Assembly (NCBI RefSeq): GCF_052180275.1
Contig: NZ_CP197465.1
Location: 6,386,001-6,450,000 of the forward strand
Direction of reading: 5' to 3'
Length of the DNA stretch: 64,000 nucleotides
Source: Kumtagia sp052180275
GTDB taxonomy: Bacteria; Pseudomonadota; Alphaproteobacteria; Rhizobiales; Rhizobiaceae
Shown: positions 1-8,162 of the stretch, one piece after another
How the letters are laid out: every line of letters begins with the position of its first letter
How positions within the stretch are numbered: the stretch's first letter is position 1
The notes under the pieces: model-generated
Told to the model about the DNA's origin: nothing
Database searches by the model: none
Seen by the model: only the letters and a program-made list of their open reading frames with translations
Program-made: the position numbers and the translations under genes

Positions 1-291
1 CTTGTTCTGCGCGTAGCCGTTCACCCAGCCGTGCTGCACGTCGACGATGTCGGGCGCCGCGCCCGACTGCAGCGCCGTCAGCACGCGCTGCGGCAGGCCG
101 TCGGTGGTCGTCACTTCGAGCTTCACCGTGATGCCGGGATTGGCGGCCTGGAATTTCTCCACCAGCGTCTTGGCCCGCGCTTCGTTGAAGTTCGGCGTCC
201 ACCACGTCACCTCGCCGGCGAATGCCATGCCGGCCGAAAGCGCTGCGATGGCCACGCTCAGCAATGCTGTCGTCTTCAGTCTCATCGTCAT
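1..291 (-). CDS. Sugar ABC transporter substrate-binding protein, N-terminal part (cut by window edge)
   Basis: About 97 residues of an extracellular solute-binding protein, family 1, are visible; the gene runs off the left edge. The start shows MTMRLKTT, a hydrophobic signal segment and a cleavage-like AGMAFA-GE, followed by VTWWTPNF and EKFQAANPGITVKLEV, which is the classic first lobe of sugar-binding lipoprotein-like proteins. It would capture a sugar or sugar acid in the periplasm for an ABC importer. GGGAGG lies just upstream; its spacing suits the second ATG (285) better than the first (291). It is transcribed after the mannonate-dehydratase-like gene with a 51-nt gap, so the ligand is probably a uronate or related sugar acid (inference). 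Confidence 0.8.
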   Translation of the reverse strand, partial: MTMRLKTTALLSVAIAALSAGMAFAGEVTWWTPNFNEARAKTLVEKFQAANPGITVKLEVTTTDGLPQRVLTALQSGAAPDIVDVQHGWVNGYAQNK

Positions 292-342
292 TTCCTCCCA
301 TGCGACACAAGCGTCGCGCCCGGCCCGCCGGCCGGATCGTCG

Positions 343-1476
343 TCACCGCGCCACGGCGGCGATTGCAGGATTGCGGACAGGTGCTGCCGGGGGCGTCGCC
401 GACAGCGCGGCGGCGTGCGCCACCAGCGCCTTCATGTAGCCGACCGTATAGGCATGGCCCGCGTGCCAGGGCGCGGCGCAGTCGAGGTCCGGCACATGGT
501 CCGGCACCAGCACGCCATCAAAACCCTCCTCGTGCAGCACCCGCACGATCTCGGCCATGTCGACATCGCCATCGTCGACGAAGGTCTCGACATAGTTCGG
601 TACCTTGCCGCGCACATTGCGGAAATGGACGTAGGCGATAGCGCCCGACCGTGCGAAACGCCGCGTCGTCTCGTAAATGTCGCCCTCGCGCATCTCCGCC
701 AGCGAGCCGACGCAATATTCGAGCGCATTGGCCCGGCTCGGCGCGATGGCCAGCAGCCGGTCGTATTTGGCGTGGCTGTTGACCAGCCGCGCCGTGCCGC
801 GCAGCCGCACGACCGGCGGATCGTCGGGATGGGAGGCGAGCCGCACGCCCGCCTCCTCCGCCACCGGCACCAGTTCCTTCAAAAACCATTCCAGCCGCGC
901 CCACAACGTCGGCTCGTCCACCGTCTGCGCGGCCGCGCCAGCGACCGCGTCGCGGTAGCGCATGTTGCCGACCATGCCGTCCGGCAGCGGGCTGTCGATG
1001 TCGATCTCGTCGGCAGCGAACACGGCCGTTACCGCGCCGCCACGGGCGATCGGCTTGCGCTGCCAACCCCAGACGCCGGCCAGCGAGAAATTGTACCCGA
1101 TGACCGGGATGCCGGCGCGGCCGGCGTCGCGCACCAGTGCCTTCATCACTTCCATCTGCTCGTGCTTCTTCGGCCCGTCGAGCAGGATGTCGGACCAGAA
1201 ATTCGGCGAGATGTTCTCCATCGCAGCAATGCTCAGCCCGTGGCGGGCAAGCATGGCGATCATGCCGGCCATGTAGTCGTAGCTCCACAGCGGCGCGTCG
1301 ATACACTCGCCGTTGATCGGCCCGACGCCACCGGCGAGATAGGACGAGCCATCGGCATAGCGCGTGTAGTCGGTGAAGTGGACGACCACGTCGCGCACGC
1401 CGAGCTGGGCGGCGAAACGCGCGCCCTGTTCGCTCAGCGAAGCGCCATGCAGCGAAAGTCCAACCCGCAACGCCAT
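343..1476 (-). CDS. uxuA: UxuA-like D-mannonate dehydratase
   Basis: A 377-residue TIM-barrel protein of the UxuA family, which dehydrates D-mannonate to 2-keto-3-deoxygluconate in hexuronate breakdown. Family hallmarks are SHPDDPP near residue 236, VHFRNVRG near 287, a D-G-D-V-D-M segment and a C-terminal PDH motif, all in the expected order; the length matches the family. The Shine-Dalgarno AAGGAGG abuts the ATG at 1476, so translation may really begin at the TTG at 1470 (MRVGLSLHG). It is the first gene before the solute-binding protein and follows a promoter region with an inverted repeat. The exact substrate in this sugar-acid locus is inferred. Confidence 0.85.
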   Translation of the reverse strand: MALRVGLSLHGASLSEQGARFAAQLGVRDVVVHFTDYTRYADGSSYLAGGVGPINGECIDAPLWSYDYMAGMIAMLARHGLSIAAMENISPNFWSDILLDGPKKHEQMEVMKALVRDAGRAGIPVIGYNFSLAGVWGWQRKPIARGGAVTAVFAADEIDIDSPLPDGMVGNMRYRDAVAGAAAQTVDEPTLWARLEWFLKELVPVAEEAGVRLASHPDDPPVVRLRGTARLVNSHAKYDRLLAIAPSRANALEYCVGSLAEMREGDIYETTRRFARSGAIAYVHFRNVRGKVPNYVETFVDDGDVDMAEIVRVLHEEGFDGVLVPDHVPDLDCAAPWHAGHAYTVGYMKALVAHAAALSATPPAAPVRNPAIAAVAR

Positions 1477-1519
1477 CCTCCTTCCGTCTCCTCCAGATTG
1501 ACGCCGGCTCTTTGTCCGT

Positions 1520-1537
1520 TAGTTCATATTTGAACTA
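1520..1537. promoter_or_regulatory. Inverted repeat TAGTTCA-TATT-TGAACTA, candidate operator
   Basis: A perfect 7-bp-arm inverted repeat lies about 45-60 bp upstream of the uxuA-like start. Its minus-strand reading contains CAAATATGAACT, which recurs exactly at 5823-5834 upstream of the IclR gene and the dgoD-like operon. I infer a shared operator, probably for the IclR regulator at 5896-6678. Confidence 0.5.
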
Positions 1538-1698
1538 CGTAAATTCTATGGATAACTATGACGGCAGCGGCCTCGCCTGTCAACCGTGCAGTTGCGGTGG
1601 TAATGTCAGTTGGAAGTTCGATACGCCGCCCGCCTCGCAGACCGTTTGAAAACGGGTTGGCGATGTGGATTGGAACGACACCTCGGAGACCGTAAAAC

Positions 1699-2136
1699 AT
1701 GGCGCTCAAGCGGATGGACAACGTCGGAATCGTCGTCGAAGACCTCGCAGCGACGATTGATTTCTTTCGCGAACTCGGCCTCGAACTCGAAGGGCGGGCC
1801 ACGATCGAAGGAGAATGGGCGGGACGCGTCACCGGACTGGGCGATCAGCATGTCGAGATTGCCATGATGCGCACACCGGACGGCCACAGCCGGCTCGAAC
1901 TCTCACGCTTCGTTAGGCCGGCGGTCGTCGCGGATCACCGCAACGCCCCGGTCAACGCCCTGGGCTATCTCCGCGCCATGTTCACCGTGGACGACATCGA
2001 CGACACTTTAAAACGGCTCCGAGCGCACGGCGCTGAACTCGTAGGCGAAGTCGTCAAATATGAAGAGGCTTATCGGCTCTGCTACATCCGCGGGCCGGAA
2101 GGACTTCTCATCGGACTCGCCCAGGAACTCGGTTGA
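1699..2136 (+). CDS. VOC (glyoxalase/bleomycin-resistance) family protein
   Basis: A 145-residue single-copy vicinal-oxygen-chelate protein: beta-alpha-beta-beta-beta halves start at NVGIVVEDLAATIDFF and again at LGYLRAMFTVDDIDDTLKRL, ending YIRGPEGLLIGLAQELG. Metal-ligand-like residues near the second-half end (GPEG) are present. Such proteins are lyases, isomerases, dioxygenases or drug-sequestering proteins; this sequence does not identify which. A GGAG lies about 10 nt before the ATG. It stands alone on the plus strand, divergent from the uxuA-like gene, so the shared intergenic region may regulate both. Confidence 0.75.
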   Translation: MALKRMDNVGIVVEDLAATIDFFRELGLELEGRATIEGEWAGRVTGLGDQHVEIAMMRTPDGHSRLELSRFVRPAVVADHRNAPVNALGYLRAMFTVDDIDDTLKRLRAHGAELVGEVVKYEEAYRLCYIRGPEGLLIGLAQELG

Positions 2137-2304
2137 GGGCGATACGAAGACAAATGGCTAGGAGTGACCGATACCGGCGAGCGCGTCCGAAGCCGAACCG
2201 TCTGCTTCAGGTCCATCCGCAAGGTCGGCCACATTTTCGCAAAATTTGGTCGGAGAGTGTATGGCACAAGCGATGCTGGCGCATGCCATTGGAGAAAATT
2301 AGTG

Positions 2305-2865
2305 ATGAGGTTGATAAGTATTCGCAATACCATCTATGGCTTATTATCTATAGTTGCACTCTTGCTTTACAGTGAAGGTTCATACTCCGGTGACATGACA
2401 ATGGAGGAAAAAGATAATTTTAAACGGGCGATGGAATTAGCGGGAAATAACAAATGTGGAGAGGCTTGGGACTTGATATCCTCCTCTGTGACATCTGACG
2501 ATAGAACTGCCGCCATGTTTGCATCAGTTCTTATCATATTTACGGGGCTTGTTCCGCCTGGCTCTCCGAATGACGTTCTCGCCCTCCATCGTCATGCTCT
2601 TATATTGGCACTGCATGGAATGAGCCGAAACGAACCTGAATCCCTTAAACACACGAAAGGATTGCTTATGGTGATGCCTGACGAAGGTATCGCTGGGGAG
2701 ATATTATCTTGCATCGATGGGAATGGAGATTTATCTATTTGCGAATCTATCGCAGTGGGAAATGGACTTATTCCGAAGTTTCAATCGTATCTTGGAGAAA
2801 TAGACGGCACTAACGCAAAGAATGCGAAGGCGTATTGCGTAAGTCCATCTGTAATTCCGCGGTAA
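2305..2865 (+). CDS. Hypothetical exported protein of markedly lower GC
   Basis: I do not recognise this 186-residue protein. It begins MRLISIRNTIYGLLSIVALLLY, an N-terminal hydrophobic stretch typical of a signal peptide or anchor, and continues with a mostly helical, weakly charged region holding three cysteines. The ATG at 2305 (or in-frame GTG at 2302) is preferred because GGAG at 2291-2294 precedes it; an open frame extends upstream to 2164 without a good ribosome site. Codons are AT-rich (ATA, TTA, AAT, AAA common), unlike every neighbour, which points to recent transfer. It converges on the dgoD-like gene. Confidence 0.6.
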   Translation: MRLISIRNTIYGLLSIVALLLYSEGSYSGDMTMEEKDNFKRAMELAGNNKCGEAWDLISSSVTSDDRTAAMFASVLIIFTGLVPPGSPNDVLALHRHALILALHGMSRNEPESLKHTKGLLMVMPDEGIAGEILSCIDGNGDLSICESIAVGNGLIPKFQSYLGEIDGTNAKNAKAYCVSPSVIPR

Positions 2866-2874
2866 TTTGATGTG

Positions 2875-2902
2875 AAAGCCAGAACCAGGCTGCGACTCTG
2901 GC
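2875..2902. terminator. Weak hairpin between convergent genes
   Basis: GCCAGA and TCTGGC can pair around a 13-nt loop in the 48-nt gap between the convergent low-GC gene and the dgoD-like gene. No clear T run follows on either strand, so a bidirectional terminator role is only a suggestion. Confidence 0.25.
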
Positions 2903-2913
2903 GTTGGAGCCAC

Positions 2914-4092
2914 TCAGTTCTCAGTCCCGCCTGACAACGTCTGCGCGCCGGTCGCCACGCCGGTGGTGTTCATCGATCCGTCGAACAGCGGCACATTGGT
3001 CGCCTCATAGGGGAAACGCGCGCAGGCTTCCTCGATCAGTTCGACGCCCAGCCCCGGCGCGGTCGGCGCCAGAATCGTGCCGTCGCGGAACTGAAGCGTC
3101 TCGCGCACCAATTCCTTGCGCCAGGGCACGTCGACCGACACCGTCTCGAACACCGAGAAATTCGGGATCGCCACCGACATGTGCAGCGTCATGGCGTTCA
3201 TCACCGGGCCGACCGGATTGTGCGGCGCCACCGGGATCAGGTGCGAATGCGCCATGTGGGCGATGCGCTTGGTCTCGCCCATGCCGCCGGCATGCGACAC
3301 GTCGGGTTGCAAGATGTCGACCGCCTTCTTCGACAGCGCCTCCAGGAACTTTCCGGGTTCGTAAAAACGCTCGCCGGCGGCGATCGGCACCGGGCTGTGG
3401 GCGCGCACGTCGGCCAGCGCGTCGATGCTTTCCGGCGGCGTCGGCTCCTCGATCCAGGTCAGGTCGAACGGCGCCAGCGCCTTGCACATGGCGATCGCCG
3501 TCGGCACGTTGAGCCGCCCGTGGACGTCCAGCATAAGGTTGACGTCCGGCCCGACCGCGTCGCGAACCGCCTCGACGATCTCGATCGTCTGCCGCCGCTG
3601 TTTGCGGTCCATTTCAAGGTCGGCGACGTCGAACGGGTCCCATTTCAGCGCCTTGTAGCCCATCGCCACCCCGGCACGCGCCTTGGCGGCATATTCGTCG
3701 GGCGTTGTCGCGCCGAAGAACCAGTGGTTGGCGTAGCAGTCGACATGCTCACGGAATTTGCCGCCAAGCAGTTCGAACACCGGCACGCCCAACGCCTTGC
3801 CCTTGATGTCGAGCAGTGCGGCCTCGATCGCCCCCAGCGCCGTGCGGAACACCGCGCCAGTGCGCCAATAGCTGTCACGATGCAGTTTTTCGATGATCGC
3901 GTCGACCGCGAAGGGGTCGCGGCCGATCAGCACCCGCTCGAGTTCCTCGAGCGCCGACACCACCGTCCTGGTCTTCCACTCCAGTGTGGCCTCGCCGACA
4001 CCCTCTATGCCGTCATCCGTGTAGAGTTTTACGAAGACGAAGTTTGTCCGCGAGACATTCGCGATGAACACCTTTTGGGCGACGATCTTCAT
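2914..4092 (-). CDS. dgoD: Mandelate racemase/muconate lactonizing family enzyme, galactonate-dehydratase-like
   Basis: A 392-residue enolase-superfamily enzyme. Catalytic landmarks are in place: the KALKWDPF lysines (148/150), DVH with D189 and H191, E215 in WIEEPTPPE, E241 in AAGERFYEPG and H291 in APHNPVGP. This pattern matches the D-galactonate dehydratase/mandelate racemase group, which abstracts the alpha-proton of a sugar acid and eliminates water to give a 2-keto-3-deoxy acid. The start (MKIVAQKVF) overlaps the upstream alcohol dehydrogenase stop as ATGA. An upstream in-frame extension to 4653 is antisense-like and excluded. The galactonate assignment is family-level; other aldonates are possible. 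Confidence 0.85.
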   Translation of the reverse strand: MKIVAQKVFIANVSRTNFVFVKLYTDDGIEGVGEATLEWKTRTVVSALEELERVLIGRDPFAVDAIIEKLHRDSYWRTGAVFRTALGAIEAALLDIKGKALGVPVFELLGGKFREHVDCYANHWFFGATTPDEYAAKARAGVAMGYKALKWDPFDVADLEMDRKQRRQTIEIVEAVRDAVGPDVNLMLDVHGRLNVPTAIAMCKALAPFDLTWIEEPTPPESIDALADVRAHSPVPIAAGERFYEPGKFLEALSKKAVDILQPDVSHAGGMGETKRIAHMAHSHLIPVAPHNPVGPVMNAMTLHMSVAIPNFSVFETVSVDVPWRKELVRETLQFRDGTILAPTAPGLGVELIEEACARFPYEATNVPLFDGSMNTTGVATGAQTLSGGTEN

Positions 4093-5240
4093 GGCACGTC
4101 CCAGCCGGCGCTCTCGGCAAACGCCTCTTCCAGCATGGCGCGATAATCCTCCGACGAGGCGACGCGCGGGTTGGTGGCATGGCTGTGGTCGGCCAGCGCT
4201 CGCTCGATCACCCAGTCGAAATGCGCGCGCGAGACGCCCATCGCCGCGAGGCCGGGCGGCAGGCTGAAGCGCTGGTTGAGCGCTTCCAGTTCCGCCGCCA
4301 GATCGGCATCCGCCGGCAGCCCCATGGCAGCCTTCAGCCGCACCAGCTTGTCGCCGACATGAGCGGCGTTGAAGCGCACCACGATCGGCATCAGGATCGC
4401 GTTCAGCGTGCCGTGGTGCAGCTTCAGATCCTTCAGCCCACCCAGCGCGTGGCTCAGCGAATGCACGGCGCCCAACCCCTTCTGGAACGACAGGCCCCCA
4501 TGCAGCGCGCCCATCATCACCTCGCTGCGCGCCGCGAGATCGGACCCGTCGGCGAAAGCTTTCGGCAGGTAACGCCAGAGCCGTCCGGCGCCGTCCAGCG
4601 CGATCGCCTCGGCCGGCGGGTTCAGGCGCGGCGAGAACAGCGTCTCGATGCAATGCGACAGCGCATCGAGACCGGTCGCGGCGGTGAGATAGGGCGGCAG
4701 GTCGAGCGTCAGTTCGGGGTCGCAGATGGCGCGGCGCGGAATGAGATGCGGGCTGATGAAGCCCAGCTTGCGGCCGTCGTCCAGCGTCAGCAGCGAGGCG
4801 CGGCCGACCTCCGCGCCGGTCCCCGCCGTCGTCGGGATGGCAATCACCGGCGCGACCTTGGCCGAAATGCGCTCGATGCCGCCATAGATGGCTGCGTATT
4901 GCTCAAGCGGTCCCTCATGTGTCGCGAGCAGCGCCACACCCTTGGCGAGATCGATCGGCGAGCCGCCGCCGAGCGCGACGATACCGTCGCAGCCGCCTGC
5001 CCGATAGACGTCGAGCGCCGCCTGCACGGCGCTTTCGGGCGGGTTGGTCGGCGTGTCGAGAAAGACCGGTGCGCCGGTGGGCAGCATTGCAGTCACGGAG
5101 CCGACGAGGCCCGAGGCGGCAAGTCCATGGTCGGAGATCAGCAGCGGCCGCGCGATCTTCAACTCGGCCAGCGCCGCCGGCAGCGACTTCAGTTCGCCCG
5201 GTCCGAAATCGATTGCCGTCAGATAGGTGATGCGCGCCAT
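4089..5240 (-). CDS. Iron-containing alcohol dehydrogenase / maleylacetate-reductase-like
   Basis: A 383-residue group III alcohol dehydrogenase. The NAD-binding half has GGGSPIDLAKG near residue 92 and PTTAGTGAEVG near 135. The helical half carries the metal-binding histidines in TGLDALSHCIE and GAVHSLSHALGG plus a distal LHHG, as in Fe- or Zn-dependent members. It presumably reduces or oxidises a small aldehyde, ketone or hydroxy acid in the cytoplasm. A GGGG ribosome site precedes ATG 5240. It is the middle gene of VOC - Fe-ADH - dgoD-like, with 1-nt and 4-nt junctions, so the three are almost certainly cotranscribed for one sugar-acid pathway. Confidence 0.85.
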   Translation of the reverse strand: MARITYLTAIDFGPGELKSLPAALAELKIARPLLISDHGLAASGLVGSVTAMLPTGAPVFLDTPTNPPESAVQAALDVYRAGGCDGIVALGGGSPIDLAKGVALLATHEGPLEQYAAIYGGIERISAKVAPVIAIPTTAGTGAEVGRASLLTLDDGRKLGFISPHLIPRRAICDPELTLDLPPYLTAATGLDALSHCIETLFSPRLNPPAEAIALDGAGRLWRYLPKAFADGSDLAARSEVMMGALHGGLSFQKGLGAVHSLSHALGGLKDLKLHHGTLNAILMPIVVRFNAAHVGDKLVRLKAAMGLPADADLAAELEALNQRFSLPPGLAAMGVSRAHFDWVIERALADHSHATNPRVASSEDYRAMLEEAFAESAGWDVP

Positions 5241-5241
5241 G

Positions 5242-5673
5242 TCAAATCCCCTTCAGCCGCTCGATCGCGGCGGGTTGCATGGCATCCGGCATCATCTGCA
5301 TCAGTTCGATGCGATGTCCGTCCGGGTCCTCGATCCAGATCTGCCAGTTGCCGTCGGCGCCCAGCACTTTCGGCCGGATCATCTCGACGCGCGCGGCGTC
5401 CAGTTCGCGCACCGTCCGCTCGATATCCGGCACCGAAAGGCACATGTGGTTGAAACCCACCGCCTCACGTTCGGCCGCACGCTCGCCCTCGCCGTCCGGG
5501 AACACTTCGAGATACTGGTCGTCGGTGATGCGCAGGTAGATCAGCCAGAGTTCGCCGTCCCGCTCCAGCCGCAGCATCTCGGCGAAACCGAGCTTGTTGA
5601 TGTAGAAATCGAGCGTCCTCTCCACGTCCTTGACCCGGATGGCAACGTGGGCGATCGATGAAACGGTCAGCAT
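5242..5673 (-). CDS. VOC family protein (glyoxalase-like)
   Basis: A 143-residue VOC protein: IAHVAIRVKDVERTLDFYINKLGF opens the first module and FNHMCLSVPDIERTVREL the second, with metal-ligand candidates H9, E55 (YLEVF), H76 and E122 (RIELMQM), the arrangement of glyoxalase I and methylmalonyl-CoA epimerase. IEDPDGHRIEL is the family signature. The ATG at 5673 is chosen because homology begins there, although an upstream in-frame ATG exists at 5733. It leads the operon with the Fe-ADH and the dgoD-like dehydratase; a lactone or keto-sugar isomerase role is conjecture. Confidence 0.8.
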   Translation of the reverse strand: MLTVSSIAHVAIRVKDVERTLDFYINKLGFAEMLRLERDGELWLIYLRITDDQYLEVFPDGEGERAAEREAVGFNHMCLSVPDIERTVRELDAARVEMIRPKVLGADGNWQIWIEDPDGHRIELMQMMPDAMQPAAIERLKGI

Positions 5674-5822
5674 ATGATTGGCCCTATGGGTGCTGTTCGA
5701 GATGAGAAGCCAGCTTATGGCATGGTGCCACACATCGCGAGGAGCGAGAACCGCGCCATGTCATTGGCCAACACTCCTCCCGGCTCTGTCATACCGCACT
5801 GGATAGGCGTTTGACTTCTATC

Positions 5823-5845
5823 CAAATATGAACTTTGACAGTTCA
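5823..5845. promoter_or_regulatory. Operator-like site: CAAATATGAACT and TGAACT-N5-AGTTCA
   Basis: In the 222-bp divergent region between the VOC/dgoD operon and the IclR gene, CAAATATGAACT (5823-5834) repeats the uxuA-side 12-mer, and TGAACT-TTGAC-AGTTCA forms a perfect 6-bp-arm inverted repeat at 5829-5845. The spacer includes a TTGACA (5835-5840) that could serve as a -35 element. Placement suits autoregulation by the adjacent IclR protein. Confidence 0.5.
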
Positions 5846-5895
5846 GTTTCTTATGGTAGTGACAGGCTGGGGATTGTCAACCGCAAGGGCGACGC

Positions 5896-6678
5896 ATGAA
5901 TGACACCGCCGAGGACGCAGCCAGCAAGCACACCATACCGGTGATCGACCGGATGATGGACGTGCTTGGCGAGCTTGCGCATCACGAGGCCGGCCAGACG
6001 ATCAGCGAACTCACCCAGACCTTGCGGCTGCCGCGCACCACCATCTACCGCATTCTCAATTCTCTCCAGCAGCATAGCATGGTCCGCCGCGATGAAGGCG
6101 GCGCCTATCATCTGGGGCGCCGCTTGCTGTCGCTCGCCGCGCATGTCGCCTCGCGCGCCAGCGAAGTTGACCTCGCCGCGATCGCCCAGCCCTTCCTCGA
6201 CAGGCTGGCGGCCGAGCTCGGCGAGGGGATAAAGCTCAGTGTCATCGACCAGGACGGCATATTGGTGCTGGCGGCGGCGCAGGGCCGCCGCGAATACGCG
6301 CTGACCGTCGCGCCCGGTCAGCGCATGCCGATCCATGCCGGTGCAGCAAGCAAGCTGCTGCTGGCGCACTTGCCGTCGGACGACCTCGAATACTGGCTGG
6401 CCAAGCCGCTGACCGCCTACACCAGCAAAACAGTCACCGACCCAAAACGGCTGCGCACCGAGCTTGCGAAAATAAAACGTCTCGGCTGGGCGCAGGACAA
6501 GGGCGAGAACGCGCCCAGCATCCACGCCTTCGCCGCTCCCGTGCTGACCGGCAGTGGCAAGATGGTCGGCGCACTCAGCGTGCCCTTCCTGGCCGGAGCC
6601 GAGCCGAGCCGCATGGAAGAAATCCGCATGGCGGCGATCGACATGGCAAAAACCATTTCGCAAGCCATGCCGGACTGA
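5896..6678 (+). CDS. IclR family transcriptional regulator
   Basis: A 260-residue IclR protein: winged helix-turn-helix at about residues 14-75 (VIDRMMDVLGELAHHEAG, ISELTQTLRLPRTTIYRILNSL), then the IclR effector domain (PIHAGAASKLLLAHL; LGWAQDKGENAPSIHAFAAPV). IclR proteins bind small acids and control catabolic genes. It is divergent from the VOC-ADH-dgoD operon and is followed after 22 nt by a second enolase-superfamily enzyme, so it probably controls both directions and perhaps the uxuA operon, which shares its operator-like 12-mer. It could be repressor or activator; the sequence does not decide. Confidence 0.9.
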   Translation: MNDTAEDAASKHTIPVIDRMMDVLGELAHHEAGQTISELTQTLRLPRTTIYRILNSLQQHSMVRRDEGGAYHLGRRLLSLAAHVASRASEVDLAAIAQPFLDRLAAELGEGIKLSVIDQDGILVLAAAQGRREYALTVAPGQRMPIHAGAASKLLLAHLPSDDLEYWLAKPLTAYTSKTVTDPKRLRTELAKIKRLGWAQDKGENAPSIHAFAAPVLTGSGKMVGALSVPFLAGAEPSRMEEIRMAAIDMAKTISQAMPD

Positions 6679-6700
6679 AGGGCGGCCTGGGAGAACAACC

Positions 6701-7897
6701 ATGAAAATCGTCGACCTGAAATGCGCCATCATCGGCACGAGCCCGGTCGTGCGGATCGTCACCGACGAGGGGATTTCCGGCTTCGCCCAGGCCGAGACGT
6801 GGAAGCCCTACCTGAAGCCGCACATCCTTGCCTTCCGCGAGGCGCTGATCGGCGAGGACCCGACGCTGGTCGAGCGCGTCATGCTGAAGATCCGTCAGCG
6901 CGGCGGCTTCAAGCCGTGGGGCTCGGCGGTCAGCGTCATCGAAATGGCGCTGTGGGACGTCGCCGGCAAGGCCGCCGGCCTGCCCGTGCACCGGCTGCTC
7001 GGCGGAAAGATCCGCGACCGCGTGCGCGTCTACAACGGCTCCATCCGCTTTCCGTTCGCCGGCCACCGGCCGGAAGACTATGCCGACGACATCGCGAAGA
7101 TGATGGCCCTGCCGGAAGGCTTTTCCATCATCAAGCAGCCGATCGGCTTCCACTCCGCCATGAAACGCGAGGTGCCGGATTTCTACTATGGCGAACCCAA
7201 GGCCAGCCCTTTCCACGGCGCGCTCGACCGCGGCGCGGTGACCGAAAAGGGCCTGCGCCATATGGTCGATTGCGTTGCCGCCATGAAGGAAGTGACCGGC
7301 GACAAGGTCGGCCTCGCACTGGATTGCGGTCCCGGCTGGATGCTGGGCGACGCCATCCGGCTTGTCCGCCTGCTCGAACCCTACAATCTGATGTGGGCGG
7401 AAGACTTGCTTTCGGGCGACTACACGCCCTGGGTCAATGCCGGCCTCTACCGCGACCTCACCAACAGCACCACCACGCCGATCCACACCGGCGAGCAGAT
7501 CTATCTCAGGCAGAATTTCAAGGAGCTGATCGAGACGCATGCCGTGCGCGTCGTCGGTCCCGATCCGGCAGATGTCGGCGGCATCGCCGAGCTGAAATGG
7601 ATCGCCGAACATGCCGACCTGCACGGCATCACCATGGCCCCGCACGGCACGGCCAACGGCCTGCTGGGCCTCGCCGCCCTCATCCAGGTTTCGGCGACGC
7701 TGCCCAACAACTTCATCGCCTTCGAATACACGACCGGCGACCCGGACTGGTGGTACGACATCGTGGACGGCCTGCCGAGCCCGATCGTCAGGAACGGCAT
7801 GATCGAGGTGCCGGACCGACCGGGCATGGGCGTCGAACTCGTGCCCGAGCGTGCCCGGCGCTATCTCTCCGAAGACGATAGCACCTTCTTCGACTGA
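6701..7897 (+). CDS. Mandelate racemase/muconate lactonizing (enolase) family dehydratase
   Basis: A 398-residue enolase-superfamily protein with an N-terminal capping domain and a barrel carrying the metal ligands D208 (LALDCGPGW), E234 (WAEDLL) and the Glu of HTGEQIYL, plus a distal His in MAPHGTANG. That His fits the mandelate-racemase-type subgroup of sugar-acid dehydratases. The C-terminal region is longer and aromatic (GDPDWWYDI), unlike the dgoD-like paralogue, so a different substrate is likely. The start ATG 6701 follows GGGAGA; an open frame reaching back into the IclR gene is excluded. It is co-directional with IclR and likely cotranscribed. Confidence 0.85.
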   Translation: MKIVDLKCAIIGTSPVVRIVTDEGISGFAQAETWKPYLKPHILAFREALIGEDPTLVERVMLKIRQRGGFKPWGSAVSVIEMALWDVAGKAAGLPVHRLLGGKIRDRVRVYNGSIRFPFAGHRPEDYADDIAKMMALPEGFSIIKQPIGFHSAMKREVPDFYYGEPKASPFHGALDRGAVTEKGLRHMVDCVAAMKEVTGDKVGLALDCGPGWMLGDAIRLVRLLEPYNLMWAEDLLSGDYTPWVNAGLYRDLTNSTTTPIHTGEQIYLRQNFKELIETHAVRVVGPDPADVGGIAELKWIAEHADLHGITMAPHGTANGLLGLAALIQVSATLPNNFIAFEYTTGDPDWWYDIVDGLPSPIVRNGMIEVPDRPGMGVELVPERARRYLSEDDSTFFD

Positions 7898-8162
7898 AAC
7901 ATTAAGACCTGGCCGGCGCTTCAGATCTCCCTGATGTCCGCGCCGTCGACACAGCGGCGGTCGGCGCTTTCGGATGGATCCTCGATCATCGCGGTGAAGG
8001 CTGCTCGCTGGCTCCCCGACAAATTCTGCCCCGACCGCGGACGATCTGCCCGCACGAGGTCTACCGCTTGTCACAAGCCTGTCCTACAGTCGCGACTCCA
8101 AAGGTTTGTTAACCGCCTGCCGTCATTGCAGTATTTGGACTCGTTTCAGGGGGACCGAAATC

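Noticed and set aside
4093..4653. N-terminal extension of the dgoD-like protein
   Set aside because: It is antisense-like, overlaps the iron alcohol dehydrogenase in another frame, and the family start MKIV is preceded by an ATGA junction.
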